Part shown: positions 45,045 through 57,696 of the stretch, piece by piece
Layout: every line of letters starts with the position of its first letter
How positions within the stretch are numbered: the stretch's first letter is position 1
Assembly: GCA_030685235.1 (NCBI GenBank)
Contig: MU839096.1
Span: 62,001 to 126,000 of the forward strand
DNA length: 64,000 bases
Source of the DNA: Copromyces sp. CBS 386.78
Taxonomy: Eukaryota > Ascomycota > Sordariomycetes > Sordariales > Sordariaceae
Direction of reading: 5' to 3'
Made by a program: the position numbers and the translations under genes
Notes under the pieces: generated by a model
What the model was told of the DNA's origin: nothing
Databases searched by the model: none
Seen by the model: the letters and a program-made list of their open reading frames with translations, nothing else

Positions 45045-46668
45045 CCTTTTGGTTGCCTGCTATGGCTGAGAGAGCGGCAGGAATCGATAAGGTTGAACAC
45101 CAATTCTAGCGCGTTTGTTACATTTAAGAGGCTTAGACAAGACCTGGTAGAGATAGACATACTGAAGACATGTAGATAGATCGTTCTTAGATTAGAGCTT
45201 TTATGTTGCGAGACTACCTTTAACGGATAAACAAGCAAGGAAACAGCATCTCGATGAACGGGACGTCAAGAACCTGTCGGTTTTCAAGTTGATGGCTCCC
45301 TAACGCCATGATAGACCACTACCTGGCATCTTGTCGAACCATCGAACAATCCGACTTCAGAATGGGCCGTCGTCCTTCAACCCCGTCAGCAACCACTGCT
45401 GTTTGGCCTAGTCCATATATCAGAAAAGGGGCAGCAATGACCATACTAATTCTTTTCCCACCCAGTCCCACTCTTCTCTTATATCTAATCACACCAATCC
45501 CCACAGCCGTAGCCCCCTCCCACCAGCTTCCTTTCCACACTTGTGCCAAACTTGAGGTTTTTTGCCGTCTGGAATACCAACATACCCTCAAGGTTCGCTC
45601 CCCCGCAACCTGGATTGAACTTACACATCATACCATCCCCGCCTCTTCAAAACCTCCTCCTTCGCTCTTTTCCCTTTTTACCCACAAGCTCAAATAGCCA
45701 TCGCCACGTCACGAGCAAGAACCGATGACATTCACCACCGAGCCAGCGCCAGCCAAACCAAGACTATCTCACCAAGCAAGCCAGGCGGGCAAGCCCCAAA
45801 GCAAGGACCCGAAAATCCGTGTAACCACCCTCTCTAGGCAAGGAGGACAGCCTCACAGGGTGTACATATACGTCAGCGAAAGGGGCAGATCGAACCGAGG
45901 GATCAGGAACGTGCCCGCCATGGGTCATTGACATCGAGTCAGGTCTCGATCGGAAGTGATGTCTCGGGAGACGGCAGGATCGTTACAATCCAGCCATGAT
46001 TTGTTTGTTAGTCTGGTACAAAGAAAAAAAGCCAAAGCTTACTGAACATAGGTAGGAAAGCGTTCGGCTTTCTATCGGGTAAACGCCGTAACATTGATAT
46101 CTTCCTGTCTTGAAGGCCGTGAAGGATCTGGAGACGGAGACAGGTATAAGAGGACACTTATTAGAGGCTTTTGTGGCGTCCTAAGAGCCCTTGCCATTGT
46201 CCCATATCGCCTCAAACGGAGGATATTTCCTCTCTTCAAAGACCAGTAAGAGCTTTGCTCCATACTTCCCTGCTCAACCCATACTAAATCGAAGAACCAA
46301 ACTAACAAACAGACCAGTGTTGAATCGTAGAGGCAAGAGCTAGCGTTTTGGGCTTGAGTGGTTAGCTACTACTACACTGTCTCTCGTGGAGGGAGATGGA
46401 TATGTATGAGCACTTGGGGAGGGACCAAGTATGTATTGAGTGAATTTGAAAGGTGCGGTAGATCGACAAGTGGATTGGGGAGATGGAGTGTGATTCTGCT
46501 AGGTAAAGTCGGGAGACGCGAAGATGGGATTTTCGGTTCAAGTTTCCTTGAATACACGAAGAAGCGTGCACTGTTCCAGTCCGTAGTACCAGCTTAGTAG
46601 GTGTCTGCTACCTAGGCGCTGGAACTTCCATTTGGGCTTTATAAGGTCCCGCTTCAAGACCTCTCAGT

Positions 46669-46822
46669 AACTCCAAGTTCGCTCGCTAATAAAGTGGTCA
46701 AGCGGTATGTGGTGGGGCCAGATAAACATTGCTCGTTACGTGGTGACGGCGGTACAGTTTTCGTAGGCGTATCTCTTGAGTGGACGGGTTCGACCCTGCT
46801 CATTGACCGCTGAGCTTTTTTT
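46669..46822 (+). ncRNA. Predicted polymerase III small RNA, copy 2
   Basis: The locus has TATAAGG at 46640-46646 (again TATAAGGTCC), an A-box-like TGGTCAAGCGG at 46695-46705, the same 17-base core at 46751-46767, a B box GGTTCGACCC at 46787-46796 in a short hairpin, and T7 at 46816-46822. The A-box strand TGGTCAA can pair with TTGACCG at 46803-46809, which would close the molecule with a 7-bp helix. A conserved CTGAG lies just before the T run in both copies. The B box matches the tRNA consensus closely, which makes polymerase III transcription likely. No tRNA acceptor stem is formed. The function is unknown. Confidence 0.6.
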
Positions 46823-49800
46823 GGGGGTCTTCTGCTTGGACTTGGAGTTGGATAGTTCTTGTCATTCACAGCCCGATGGGTTTCATTCATGCTTTGTTTC
46901 TTCTACACGGTAGCCACCGCAAGAAGAGATACTCCTCGTTCTGTGAAAATGGAAGGGGACAGACAGGACCAGGAAGAATGAAAATGCGAGTCTCAACCAA
47001 TGATATTTCTGGTTGTTTCATTCTCCATGGGGTTTTTCAGTGATGACTGAACGAGGCGATTACACCCTGTATCCTGTAAAACCCACTACAGTCTTGAAAG
47101 TCGGTGATCGTAGGTACTCGCCGGGATTTATATTGGACCGAACCTCATGACACACAGCCATGGCTTTGATAAACCAGGAGCCTGATGTCGGTATACCATA
47201 AGCACCTGACTCAGGGGCAGAGTGACCAGTATAAGTATTACTGCTTCGGTCATTTCATATGTGTAGCCTATCTCCGATGTACACAACAAACACATGAGTG
47301 AAGCAAGTGTCCGGGTATCCGGGCAACCCAAAGTATCGTCAACAGTGATAACCCTTCGGGAGGAAAATCATCAGCACGCTTCAAACTCGAACAGATAAAA
47401 CCATCCGGCCGCCACATGACAATGACAGTGCAATTGCTGTAGTTAGAGACAAATACAAGGCCGCCTCTTTTCCCACCAATACCTGCTTTTGTGCCGTTTC
47501 ACCAGCGGCAGGTCCGGCCAGATGAACAAGAGACAACACACCGAGCTAGACAAGGCCTAACCTTGCCTGTCTTGGTCGAGGTACGAAAAGGAGGAAAGGT
47601 ACGGCACTGGAATGTGTGAGCGTAACGGTCACCGGCCTCTTCTGCTCGCCTCACCTCGGAGTGAAACAGAAATCTCATTCAGCCAGCCATGCGACGGCAT
47701 CGTTAGCCGGCTGGGGCCTCCTACTATACCCAGCTACTGCGAGCTATGGACAAGAACTTGCGTGAGTATCCATATTCCGCTTTGAATAGTAATGAGGATG
47801 AATCAAGCCGCGTGATTGTCAAGAACAAGAGTGGCTTTCGCCAACATCATCGGCATTCAACGAATCGTTCAAGTGCGAGGAGGAGGGAGGGGAGGGAACG
47901 GACGATGGAAGAAAGTGGAGACAAGGGCGAGATCGTGTGGTGGTCCACCGGGATCCCGCCCAGAGTGGAACTGACGCTAGTCCGCTTCTAGCATGGCGGC
48001 AGATCCATCCGGTCGAGTCCGGTGAACCGTGAACGTCTTCCGTCCACCATCCTGACTTCCAATTTGATCACACATAGCGAAGGGCCGAAGAACTTCTCTT
48101 TGATGCTTGTCTTCCCTCTCACTTCACTACATTTACAGTGTGCTGTAGAGGAGCGGAACCACGGTTGGTCAAGCCATGATCTCTTCCACCACTACCAGGT
48201 ACTTCAAGATGACTGATGAAGAACCGACCGAAGATCTCATCAAATAAATGAATAACAAACCGGCTTCATGGACCAAAAGAACGCACAAGACGTACGTATG
48301 CAAGGGACGCCATATAAGCGGCTTCAGTCTGAAAACCAATTCAGGTACGTAAATCACACATGTAAAAGCGTGCGAAGTAAGACACGCATACTAGAGGTAT
48401 GTAATGCCACCCACCTAGGTAGGTACTCACCCACCCCCTCCCCGCACCGTATTCCCAATGAGGTTTGAAGGTGAGACTTTTCGCCATCCGTTAAAACTCT
48501 AGAGGGAGGTCGAGCGAGGAACGGTAGCTGTAGGGTCTATCACTTAAATAACCGCAAATGGGAAGAGCACATGGCACATTAATTGGCAACGTATCCTGGA
48601 TGTGGCCTTCGTCAAGACCACGAGAAAGAGGCGGGAAGATATCCGTTCGGGAAAGGTGAAGCCGTTTGATTCGTTTCGAAGAGTTCAGAGACCGGAGACA
48701 AAAACCACCAAGAACGACAACGTGGTTTGCTAGGACAGTCGTAACTTGGTAAGACGACGTTCATTTCTTCAACCGGCCATGTTCTCTCAACACGTTCCGC
48801 TTTGCTTTGCTCTGGGTTGCCACCTGCCAAACAGTTCCATTTCCCATTATACAATGTGTACTCCGCGAACGTATCAGTTTGCCAAGAAAGGGTGTACAAG
48901 CACTCACTCAATGCTACCTTAAACTCAGGTTACATCATCTGCGATATTTCCCATCCGAGTGACAGTCTGACATGAATGGGTTGACACTTGAGTGAATGGG
49001 ATGGGATGTCAATAAGGGCTCTTTGCTAAGTGGTGAAAGAGTAGGAAATTCAAACTGTTGAACTAATTCATCGTATGCTAACCGTGGACTTTCTATCTTG
49101 CGGCATATCAGAGGTACCAAACAACAGCGGTGGTTTCCTAAATACCAAGCAGCACGTTTCCCTTTGAGATACCAAAAACACCCTTGCCACATGGGAGCTA
49201 TCAAGTCAGCAGCATATGAAGAGTGAGACGGCGCAACATGGAATTCGTGGGGGCGTAAGACCTCATTGCAACGACCAAGCGAGGCTTTTGTCCGAACAAG
49301 GAAACTCCGAGAAACATCGATGGGGCAAAGGGAAAAATGTACCGGATGTGAATTAACACCACCCTTTGCCAGACAAAAAAAGTGACATGCCTTGTCATGG
49401 CTTAAGCAGCTCTAGTGATTTTATACTCTTAACAGACACTGGTGATTCAAATCTAGCACATGATGTGGTGGACGCTGATAACGAGGCCTTGGTTAGAGCT
49501 TGGAGATATGTGAACGTGAGATGAAGCATTGTGTGGGACTGGTTGTCATAGTTGTGCAAGCTGGATTCCCTCGAATCACTCATTGCCAAGTGCTTGGTGA
49601 TACATACGACGGGGCAAGCCGGCAATGACGATGAAAAAGCGCGCAAGTGCGGTAATGTACGTACCGTTCAAAGTGTCCTAGAGGCTCAACGGCGTACCAA
49701 ACAACAAGATCCTGGGATATATAGTTAATACGATCACACGCCGATCCCGCCTTTCCCCTTTGATGCTTGTAGGCAAACAGACGACATGAATTGGCTTTGA

Positions 49801-52800
49801 CAAGAGCAAATCATACGAGCGAGCAAGATACCTTATTTATAGGCACCTCTTCCGATCATCTTGATCTTAGAAGTATTCTTTGATGGCAGAATACACACAG
49901 AGGATCTCGAACAACATCATGATCAGCTCGAAGGGGGTTTAACATGGCCAGCTATACTCCCAACCTACCATCAAATGTGACGCTCAAGAAGGCAGTCTCC
50001 ATGTTTGCTGCGCGGAATGATTTACCTAGCAGAATATGACAGATGATCATCTTCTCGACCTACCCGTCAGCCCTTTCAGTACCAAACAGCAAGCCACGGG
50101 CACAATGTTTTCAGCGCGAGATGGGCAACGAACCAGACGAGGCGCTTCTTTGTAGCCCACGACCCTACCTGAAGTAGCGTCAAGTTGAAGGCTGCGGCAC
50201 TACCATGCTTTTTGCTAGATAAGGCATAAGCCCAGCCAGGGACTCGGATCATACCAGCAGAACTATAGGGAAGGGTAGGGGGTGATCACCAATCCATATG
50301 TCGCAAAGTCCCAAAGGTTAGGCAGGGTCTTCCCGAACACCGGTCCTTTACGTCAGCCGCCACCACCACCAGCGAGGCAGGCCATCTTCTAGCCTGGCTA
50401 ATATACCTCGATTCGGTATCAACCGCTTCCGCCTGTCTGGCACTTGGAAGGACTGTGCCGTGTCGAGAATGACATGGAGATGCTGCTGTGCGACCTGACA
50501 CAAAGAGCCAGGTGCCCACTGCCCTATCGGTTCCCAAGTTCCCAACCCAAAGGGCTTACCTACCTCTACTGTATACCTATGTAAGGCAGGTAATGTTATG
50601 CTGTCTGCTACGCCGTACTTTTCCGGACACACGGCACACGGCACACGGGGTACGCCGTTCGTCGGCCTTGTCCTTGGTCCTTGAGTAATGTGCCATGGGA
50701 TGCCTGGATGACTGATCGGGGACTTGGGGGAACACGAGCTCGTGGGTCCTTACGCTAGGTTAGGTCGTTGTCAGGTAGGTATGTGGTGTAGCTATAACTG
50801 CGTGGTTCTGCGTTCCTCGAGTTGACAGGGGAGGAGGGGGCCTCGCTCTGTCTTGAGAAAGGTAAGGTAGTAACGGCGCGCGCTTGTTTGGGAATCATTT
50901 CTCGCGAAAACTCGGATCTACGGAAATCTTTTCAAGGTTTGTTTCGACTTGTATCCCAGGCACCGGTGGTGATGGAGGCCGCAAGGTTAGAAGCCAGGGA
51001 AGAATAATGGAATGTCGCATCCCAGGACAGCAGCGTTGGAGTCTTGTTACACGGGCAGTAGCTTCAGCGTGGACGCTTTCGCAAACCAGGACTGACGTAA
51101 TTACCTACCGGCCATGTCCCTTTTATTTTGTACAAAGCGCGGCACAGGTAAGATGGAGAATTGGCGGCAAGAACAACACGTTATGACCTGTATTCAGCAC
51201 TACGAACATTCTGCCGATGCCGTCTGTCCCTGGGGGCTGCTTGGTTCAATTGCTTCAGCTTCAGTTCCACTTCATCTTTTCGGTCGAGATGCCGGCTACT
51301 GCCGCTGCCGCTGCTGAGAGTGGCTCATGCTGACCAGCCACTCCCAACACACATCATGTCTGCAGCCCTGTCTCGCTGCAACAAAACGCCGCCAACCACT
51401 CTCTGACATTGACACTCACGGGGGCCGTTTGGGGTCTTGCCAGTGCCAGCAGTGGTATCGGTATTTCACTAGACCAGAACTCACATCGCCGTCCCCGAAT
51501 TACTTCTCGAGGGTCAGCACTCAGGAGTGAAATAGGCAGGCCAATGGGATCCGGATGAGCGACGGATCGGTGCCACGGCACAGTATGTCAGTGGTCGGCG
51601 GGTATTGTGTGTGTGGATTGGACGGTGATTTTCATCGCTAGGAGCGGATTGCGCCGAGAGCGGGATTGCCCTGCCGTGGCTGGGGTTCCGGGCCCTTGTG
51701 ATGAAGGGAAGTGGAAGTTGTAAGCCTGTGGTAGAGGTACCCACCACCCGGCGCGATGCGGTTGGAATTTCCTCTCGTGGTCGGCATGAAGCATGAAGAA
51801 GGAGGGGATCGTCATAAAGAAGCCAGGTTATATTTGACATTGGACCGGATTCTCAGGAACGCCCTTACTATAGCTATTATTCGCCATATTGCTAGTGTAG
51901 AATTACAAAGGGGTCTCGCCAATTTCCACGCGAGTTTAAGTGCGCCGTGATTCAGCTTTCAGGGCCCGACAGTTGGCGAGATAAACACAAAGCGAGCCGA
52001 TGAAACTTGGCGAGCCATGTACACAGTTTTAGAAACTGTCACAGCACGCTGTAGGTATTTCAAGCAGGACATCCGCCATGCTTTGTATGTGCAGACGTGC
52101 GTTAAAGCAAGAGTTATACATCTACCTACATCACCGGCTCGAAGGTTGACAGTCAGATCAAGCTTACATGAAAGACATGCGGAGTGAGGCACTACTAAGC
52201 AGCTGCTTCGTGATCCAGAAAGGCAGAGGGACGCCGGCTTTCGGACCCCTTTGTGATTCTCGCCGGCAACCTACCGAGCCAACTTACTATGTACAAGCTG
52301 CTGTTCGCTTGACCACCGTTGATGATCCCTAGGGGTCTCCACAGCCAGAACTAACGTGCGAGAGCTGCGTTAAAACATGGAATAGGATCAACGGAGAAAG
52401 CGATAGCCGTACTCGTCAGGTCTTCAAAATCGACCCCCGTACTCCCACACAACGGAAGGGCCATCAGAACATCCATTCATCGAACGTGGACGTGGACGTG
52501 GACGTTGGACGACGGTTGGGTAGCATTGGCAAGTCCAGCTGGAACTGAAAACACAGAATTCGTTCGCCCAACAAAAGCCCACGTAAAAAACGATCAAAGA
52601 TACGGACGTACTTTCGTGCAACCATTGTCTTCAGTTCATTTTCCATCGTTGTATCCTTCAATACAGGTCCGGTATATACCGACCATTGTACCCCGCTATG
52701 TACCTGCCGTACATATATACCCAATACTACTCAAAACAGAGAAGCCAAGTTGACGAAACAAAAGAGCGCCAGGCGTGAATCCGGCATGAAGAACATGGCT

Positions 52801-53737
52801 GTTCATTTTCGTTTTTTCTTCTTAGTTCCTGTTTCGATTCGCAGATTCGCAAATGCGGGCATGATGCCGGCCTTGGAGCTGCTCTGGCGCATGCAAGTTG
52901 CTGCTCCCGCAACCCCCTGTCCCCTGCCGGACACGAGATGGCACCCGGCCAGGAGTGACTCTCGCAGTCTTCTCTGTTTGTGAATGGCTTGAAGCCTTGG
53001 AACTTTTGCCCAACAAAAGTGGAAAAGTCAGACACAGTTGCAAGTGATGGGATCAGAGGAGGTGCTGAGGTGCGGGAGAGGTGCCCGTTCGTTGCCCAGA
53101 ACAGCGGGCGGGTGAGTGAGCCATCCATCCATCAGCCAAGTGCTGTGCCCCACCTCGCGCATCGCCAGCTCCATTGTTGCGAGGGTGTGCTGCCCGGCGG
53201 TGCCCTGAGCTGGCTCGTGGCGGGACAGTGAGGATTGAACGGGGCGGCCCACCGTGTACCTGGCGATACCGCCTTACCTCAGACCACCACATCACTAGGG
53301 GTCCCGTCGCTCAACCAATTCCACAGTCCACTCCTGGTTTGCGCCAGTCACGTCAAGCCTTGTGTTGCGTCTTTTGCTTTTGCGCCATTAGCAGCAGATT
53401 AGGAGCAAACCCAGGCATAAAGAACCAAACCACTTTTAACGATGAAAATGGAGGGTTGTGAGCAACAACGAACAAAGGGCGGTTAGGTTATTCCCCCAGC
53501 TTGCCAACCCGACGGAAAGTACCGCTCACACCTTTGAAGGAGGGAAATACTTGGGTGAGCCCGCCCAGGTTACCTAGCGTGGTTCCTGCCTTTTTAGTTG
53601 CTTCCACTTCGTTTCGTCCCCATCCGTTCCATCCTTTCGATCATAGCAGATCCATCGAGGTACCCCGTGCACCCCATGCTCCCCGGACGCCCCCGTACAT
53701 ACATAGTAAGGTAAGGTACCTTACCACCTCAAGCACC

Positions 53738-53958
53738 TGTATACATCAGTCCTGGTAGGATTGTTAGCGTGGTTCTTGCCCCATATTTTCTGGATTTTAG
53801 TATGGGAAATGCACTGATTCTCCGTAACTCTGTTGTCCCTCTTCTTGACCTTTGGGCCTGAAATGCGTGATGTGACTGGTTTTTTACCCCTGCAACCCCC
53901 CATATCGAAAACCCCTATATGTACCGAGCTAACAATCCTACCAGGACTGATGTGTACA
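53738..53958. mobile_element. 221-bp inverted-repeat element, MITE-like
   Basis: The arms 53738-53768 and 53928-53958 are reverse complements over 31 bases with one mismatch (26 perfect inner bases, beginning ACATCAGTCCTGG on the left). The interior of about 160 bp has no coding capacity. TA dinucleotides sit symmetrically near both ends, so a TA target duplication is possible, but the outer bases are themselves palindromic and the exact boundary is unclear. It shares no arm sequence with the element at 24469. Confidence 0.65.
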
Positions 53959-54883
53959 CCAAGAGTGTAACCCGGGCTGTATTCCACACCAAAGGGAGGT
54001 ACACTACCTAGGTGCCTTTGGGAACGGGGTGGATATCCTCCTGCAACCACCTCCACTCTCCACTCTCACCACTTCGCTTCCACTCCCAACCTGACTCCCG
54101 TCCTTGACCTCCGCCCTTCCTCTTCCAGGTTCACGTTCTCGTCGTCCGGGTTCTCTTCCACGTTGCGTCGTGCCTTAGTCACTCTTCGTCCTCCTCTCGC
54201 TCGTCTGCCTCTCGTCGTCTGATGCCGTCGTCCAGGGCCAGTTGCTGTCATTCTTGGGTGCCTCGCTTCTGCCTCTCTGTTGTGCGCCTTGTCACCAGGT
54301 AATCCGACTTCGGTACGGCTTCCGCCCCGTTCTCGCTTGTGTTAGCCTTGAAGGTTCGCTGTTGTCATTCCCCCTCACGCCGCCCTTTCCTTGCGAGAGC
54401 ACGACACTCCTCACCGTCTACCCTTTCTTCCTTGCGACTTTCGGGCCCGTTGACGTTGAATCTCCCCTTGCTCTCGCCTATCGGCCTTTCCAAAACCAAG
54501 TCTAACACCCAAGTGCCTGTTCAAGTCGCATCTTACCACATCCGACGACGATCGACCGTCCCTGGTCACAAGCCCAGCGAGTCTACACGAGGACGATGAA
54601 GCGACACCCAACACCGTACCCATCCGCGCACTGAGTATACCACTATACCGTACCCATACGACACTCGGCGATCCGTAAAGATCCATTACAAGTTTCGGCG
54701 CTGGACAATTGTCACTTTTCGCAAAAGAACCCCGAGCCACCGCTCTAGCACGGGAACCCCGCCGTATCCAGTATCGTGTCGTACACATAGGAGAAGCGAA
54801 GGAGGAGAGAGCCTCTAGGGAAAGGAAAGACAAGAGGAGGGATTTCGGCAGACGCGGATTTGTGATTGAGTGAAGTTACCAAG

Positions 54884-57344
54884 ATGTCGCTGACAATACC
54901 CGACAATGGCCTTCTTCTTGAGGGTCCGACCGAAATGGCGGCTCGGCGGCCGACGCACGCATTCGCGGTGCCCTTATCCGCCGACCTCGTTGCGCAGATG
55001 ATTGAAAGCGCACAGAATGGAGGCAGGCTCCAGCTGTCACTGAATGACGATCCGGTAAGTTGGTTGAGACTCTTGTCACCTTGCCCTCAGATTGTGCAGA
55101 ACCCGATGCATGGACCTCTGCTATTGTACCTGCCACTCAATAGCACCTGGGAACCCACCCAAAACTCAGAACATGTTCAAGACTCGATAGATGTTCCGTT
55201 CTGTTGTTGTGCTGCTTTACTACCCCGCGCCTTTTCTGCCAACTCCCCTCTCCTCTTTCCCTCTGCCTTACTCGCCGTTAACCGTTTCACTCCAGGCAAT
55301 CCTCATCGAAGACCAGGAAGTACCTCTCCAGCCCGACCTTCTAACAGAACCAGTGGACTACGAGCTGTTCTACACCAACCCCAACAAGCCAACAAGAGGT
55401 CAACGAGTCTTGGGGCCAGTCATGTCCATCTTTGACTACTACAAGAGGGCCAACGCCCGCAAGGCAGCTCAATCCAGCAGACCTTCAAACAGCATTGAAG
55501 GCGCAGTCGAGAACCTGAAGAATTCCTTCGCCAAGGTCGAGGCCGATAAGCGAGAGAATTCGTACGTGTTCCCGAGGTGAACCACTCGTGAGGCTGTGAC
55601 TAACATGCTTTGTAGCGCTTTGATCGTCGAGGGACTACCTTCCAAAAAGGTTGCCAAAATCAACCCTGGCAAAGCAAGACTCCTAGGGTCACAGACCAAT
55701 GGCTCGTCTCGATCAATTTCTGTCAGTCCTGCGTTGAGTGGGCTTGGCTCACCTTCTTTGGGTCCTACCAGCAACGGCCCTGGCGACCGAATGAAGCAGC
55801 AGAAATTTCCCATCATCCACGAGCTTGCTGCCCAAAACCTAACATTCGAAGAACTTCTTGCGAGATACGACGGCGATGAGCAAGAGTTTCACCCAATTCT
55901 CAACAAGGTAGCCGACTTCGACACGAATGAGCAAAAATGGGTTCTTAAGAAAATGTATTGGAAAGAGCTGGACGTCTTTGAGTATGCCTACGCCACGGAC
56001 GACGACCGCCAAAAAGCTATCGACAACGCCATCAAGCAGTATGATCGCATGCGATTGGGTGTCTCGGATCCTCTGTGGCAGAAGCTGCTTCCGAAGGGAG
56101 AGCGTGGAAAGGGGATCTGTCTCAGCAAGCTTCATGCCACTATCGCCAAAAACATTCAATCAGTCCCGACCCCGAACCGAATCACAGGCACTGCCAGCCC
56201 CAGCGGCGCAGAGACAGAGAAGGGAGAGGCGATGTCGCGGTCCAGTTCTCAGACAGGCGTTACTAAGAAGAAAGTGTCGGCTTCGGTTGCGCAGGCCAAG
56301 CGTATTGCCACGGCAAGCGCAAATGCCAAAAGGACAGGCAGGCCGAGTGCTGCCAAGGCAGCAGCTTCAAAGGTAGCATCGCCTAGGGTGGCATCACCGA
56401 AGGTGGCTCCTACAAAGACCACTGGGTCAAAGGGGCCTGCTACTAAGGCGGGGCGTATTCTTTCCAAGGAGATCATCACGGATTCCGAGTCGGACGAAGA
56501 CGAAGTGCCGCTTTCGAAGAGCATAGGAAGACCTCAAGGAACTGCTGCGCCTGCGCTAGGTGTCAAAAAGTCTGGTCCTCCCGTGGAGAAACCCAGGACA
56601 ACAGCAAAATCTATTGAGGTTCCAAATCCCAAGACTAACCAGAAGCCAAAGGCCGCTCCGGTCAGGGCTGTTGCGAAAAAGAAGGTCGAGGAAACCAGGG
56701 ATACGATACGGGCCCAACCCATCCCCAGAACGACCAAGCCGAGGGTGTCAAAACGCACGCGGGATCTAGAGGACGACGATAGCTCGAGCTCCGGTACTCC
56801 GCTCAGCCAACGTGTCAAGCCGGTGGCCAAACCCAAGACACGACCTGACGCTATGGGCAAGTCTGGCAGCACACTTGCAAAGGGCAATAAGTACTCCAGT
56901 CCCCAGAAGTCTTCGCCGTTAGCCTCATCTCCGCCCACCAACGCGTCGGATAACGAGGAAGATCGCCGGACCATTGTATCAAGGCCTCAGAAGCGTGAGC
57001 GTGAGCGCGAGAGGGACCGCGAGGTTATCGTTAGCAGCGCAAGCAGCAATGCCGGTAGCGTCAATGGAGATGTTGGATCCCGGAGTAAGAAACGTCCCGC
57101 GCCGTCCGACTACGCATCAAGCAATATCAGCTCCAAGCGCCCACGCCTCGACCCGGATATACTCAGCAAAGCCGAAAAGTTCAAGCGCGCATATTCCCGG
57201 TACGAGGCATTGCACCGCGAGGTCACTAGTGCGGAGGACCCTTCACCAGATAAGGTGGATAGTCTGATGCGACTGCACGCTCGACTTCAGCTTGAGAAGA
57301 AGGAAATCTACGACGCTGCCGGTGTCACGTTGGAAGATGACTAG
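54884..57344 (+). CDS. RNA polymerase II elongation factor ELL
   Basis: Exons 54884-55054, 55296-55561 and 55616-57344 give 721 residues; introns are 241 nt and 54 nt (donors GTAAGT and GTACGT, branch CTAAC in the second). The N-terminal region (FAVPLSADLVAQMIESAQNGGRLQLSL; YELFYTNPNKP) and the winged-helix-like segment PIIHELAAQNLTFEELLARY are those of the fungal ELL family (PF10390). The middle is a long disordered Lys/Ser/Pro/Ala region with nuclear-type basic clusters. The C-terminus (KAEKFKRAYSRYEALHREV...LMRLHARLQLEKKEIYDAAG) is the occludin/ELL helical domain used for partner binding. ELL suppresses pausing of RNA polymerase II and in fission yeast works with EAF. Confidence comes from both ends matching. 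The start at 54884 is the first ATG of the conserved frame. Confidence 0.9.
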
Positions 57345-57606
57345 GAGCCCCACGAAGACCACGAACAGAAAGAGGCAGAGGAGGACTTGCAAGAAGATGA
57401 AGACGAATTTTGCACAGAGGAGGATGGGTCCAACTCATCACAATAATATGGCCAGGACGTCGGCGCAGTAGAGGAATTTTCATGACATGGAAGACAACAC
57501 TTTGGCGTTTGGTTTCTCTCCAGGAGTCCGTTGACAGGGCTCACAAGAAGTGGCAGAGGTCGACATGACTTATGGAACAGCAACTCACAAGGATATATCA
57601 TGATGG

Positions 57607-57607
<1 letters not shown>

Positions 57608-57693
<86 letters not shown>
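57608..57693. repeat. Long homopolymer: T44-G-T41
   Basis: Forty-four T residues (57608-57651), one G, then forty-one T residues (57653-57693), followed by C/T-rich sequence to about 57730. It lies 264 bp past the ELL stop codon. The length is exceptional for the window; the true length is uncertain, because such tracts are often misassembled. Confidence 0.9.

Positions 57694-57696
<3 letters not shown>

Larger units (their letters stand above)
45045..54883. other. Nearly 10 kb without a convincing protein gene
   Basis: Supportable contents are the RNA element at about 46.67-46.82 kb, an inverted-repeat element at 53738-53958, short tandem repeats at 50626-50649 (three ACACGGC-like units) and 52484-52505 (GTGGAC hexamers), and perfect ACCTAGGT palindromes at 48413-48420 and 54006-54013. 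All long frames lack family features and most start with non-ATG codons. The final 800 bp form a C/T-rich promoter and leader for the ELL gene. Confidence 0.5.
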
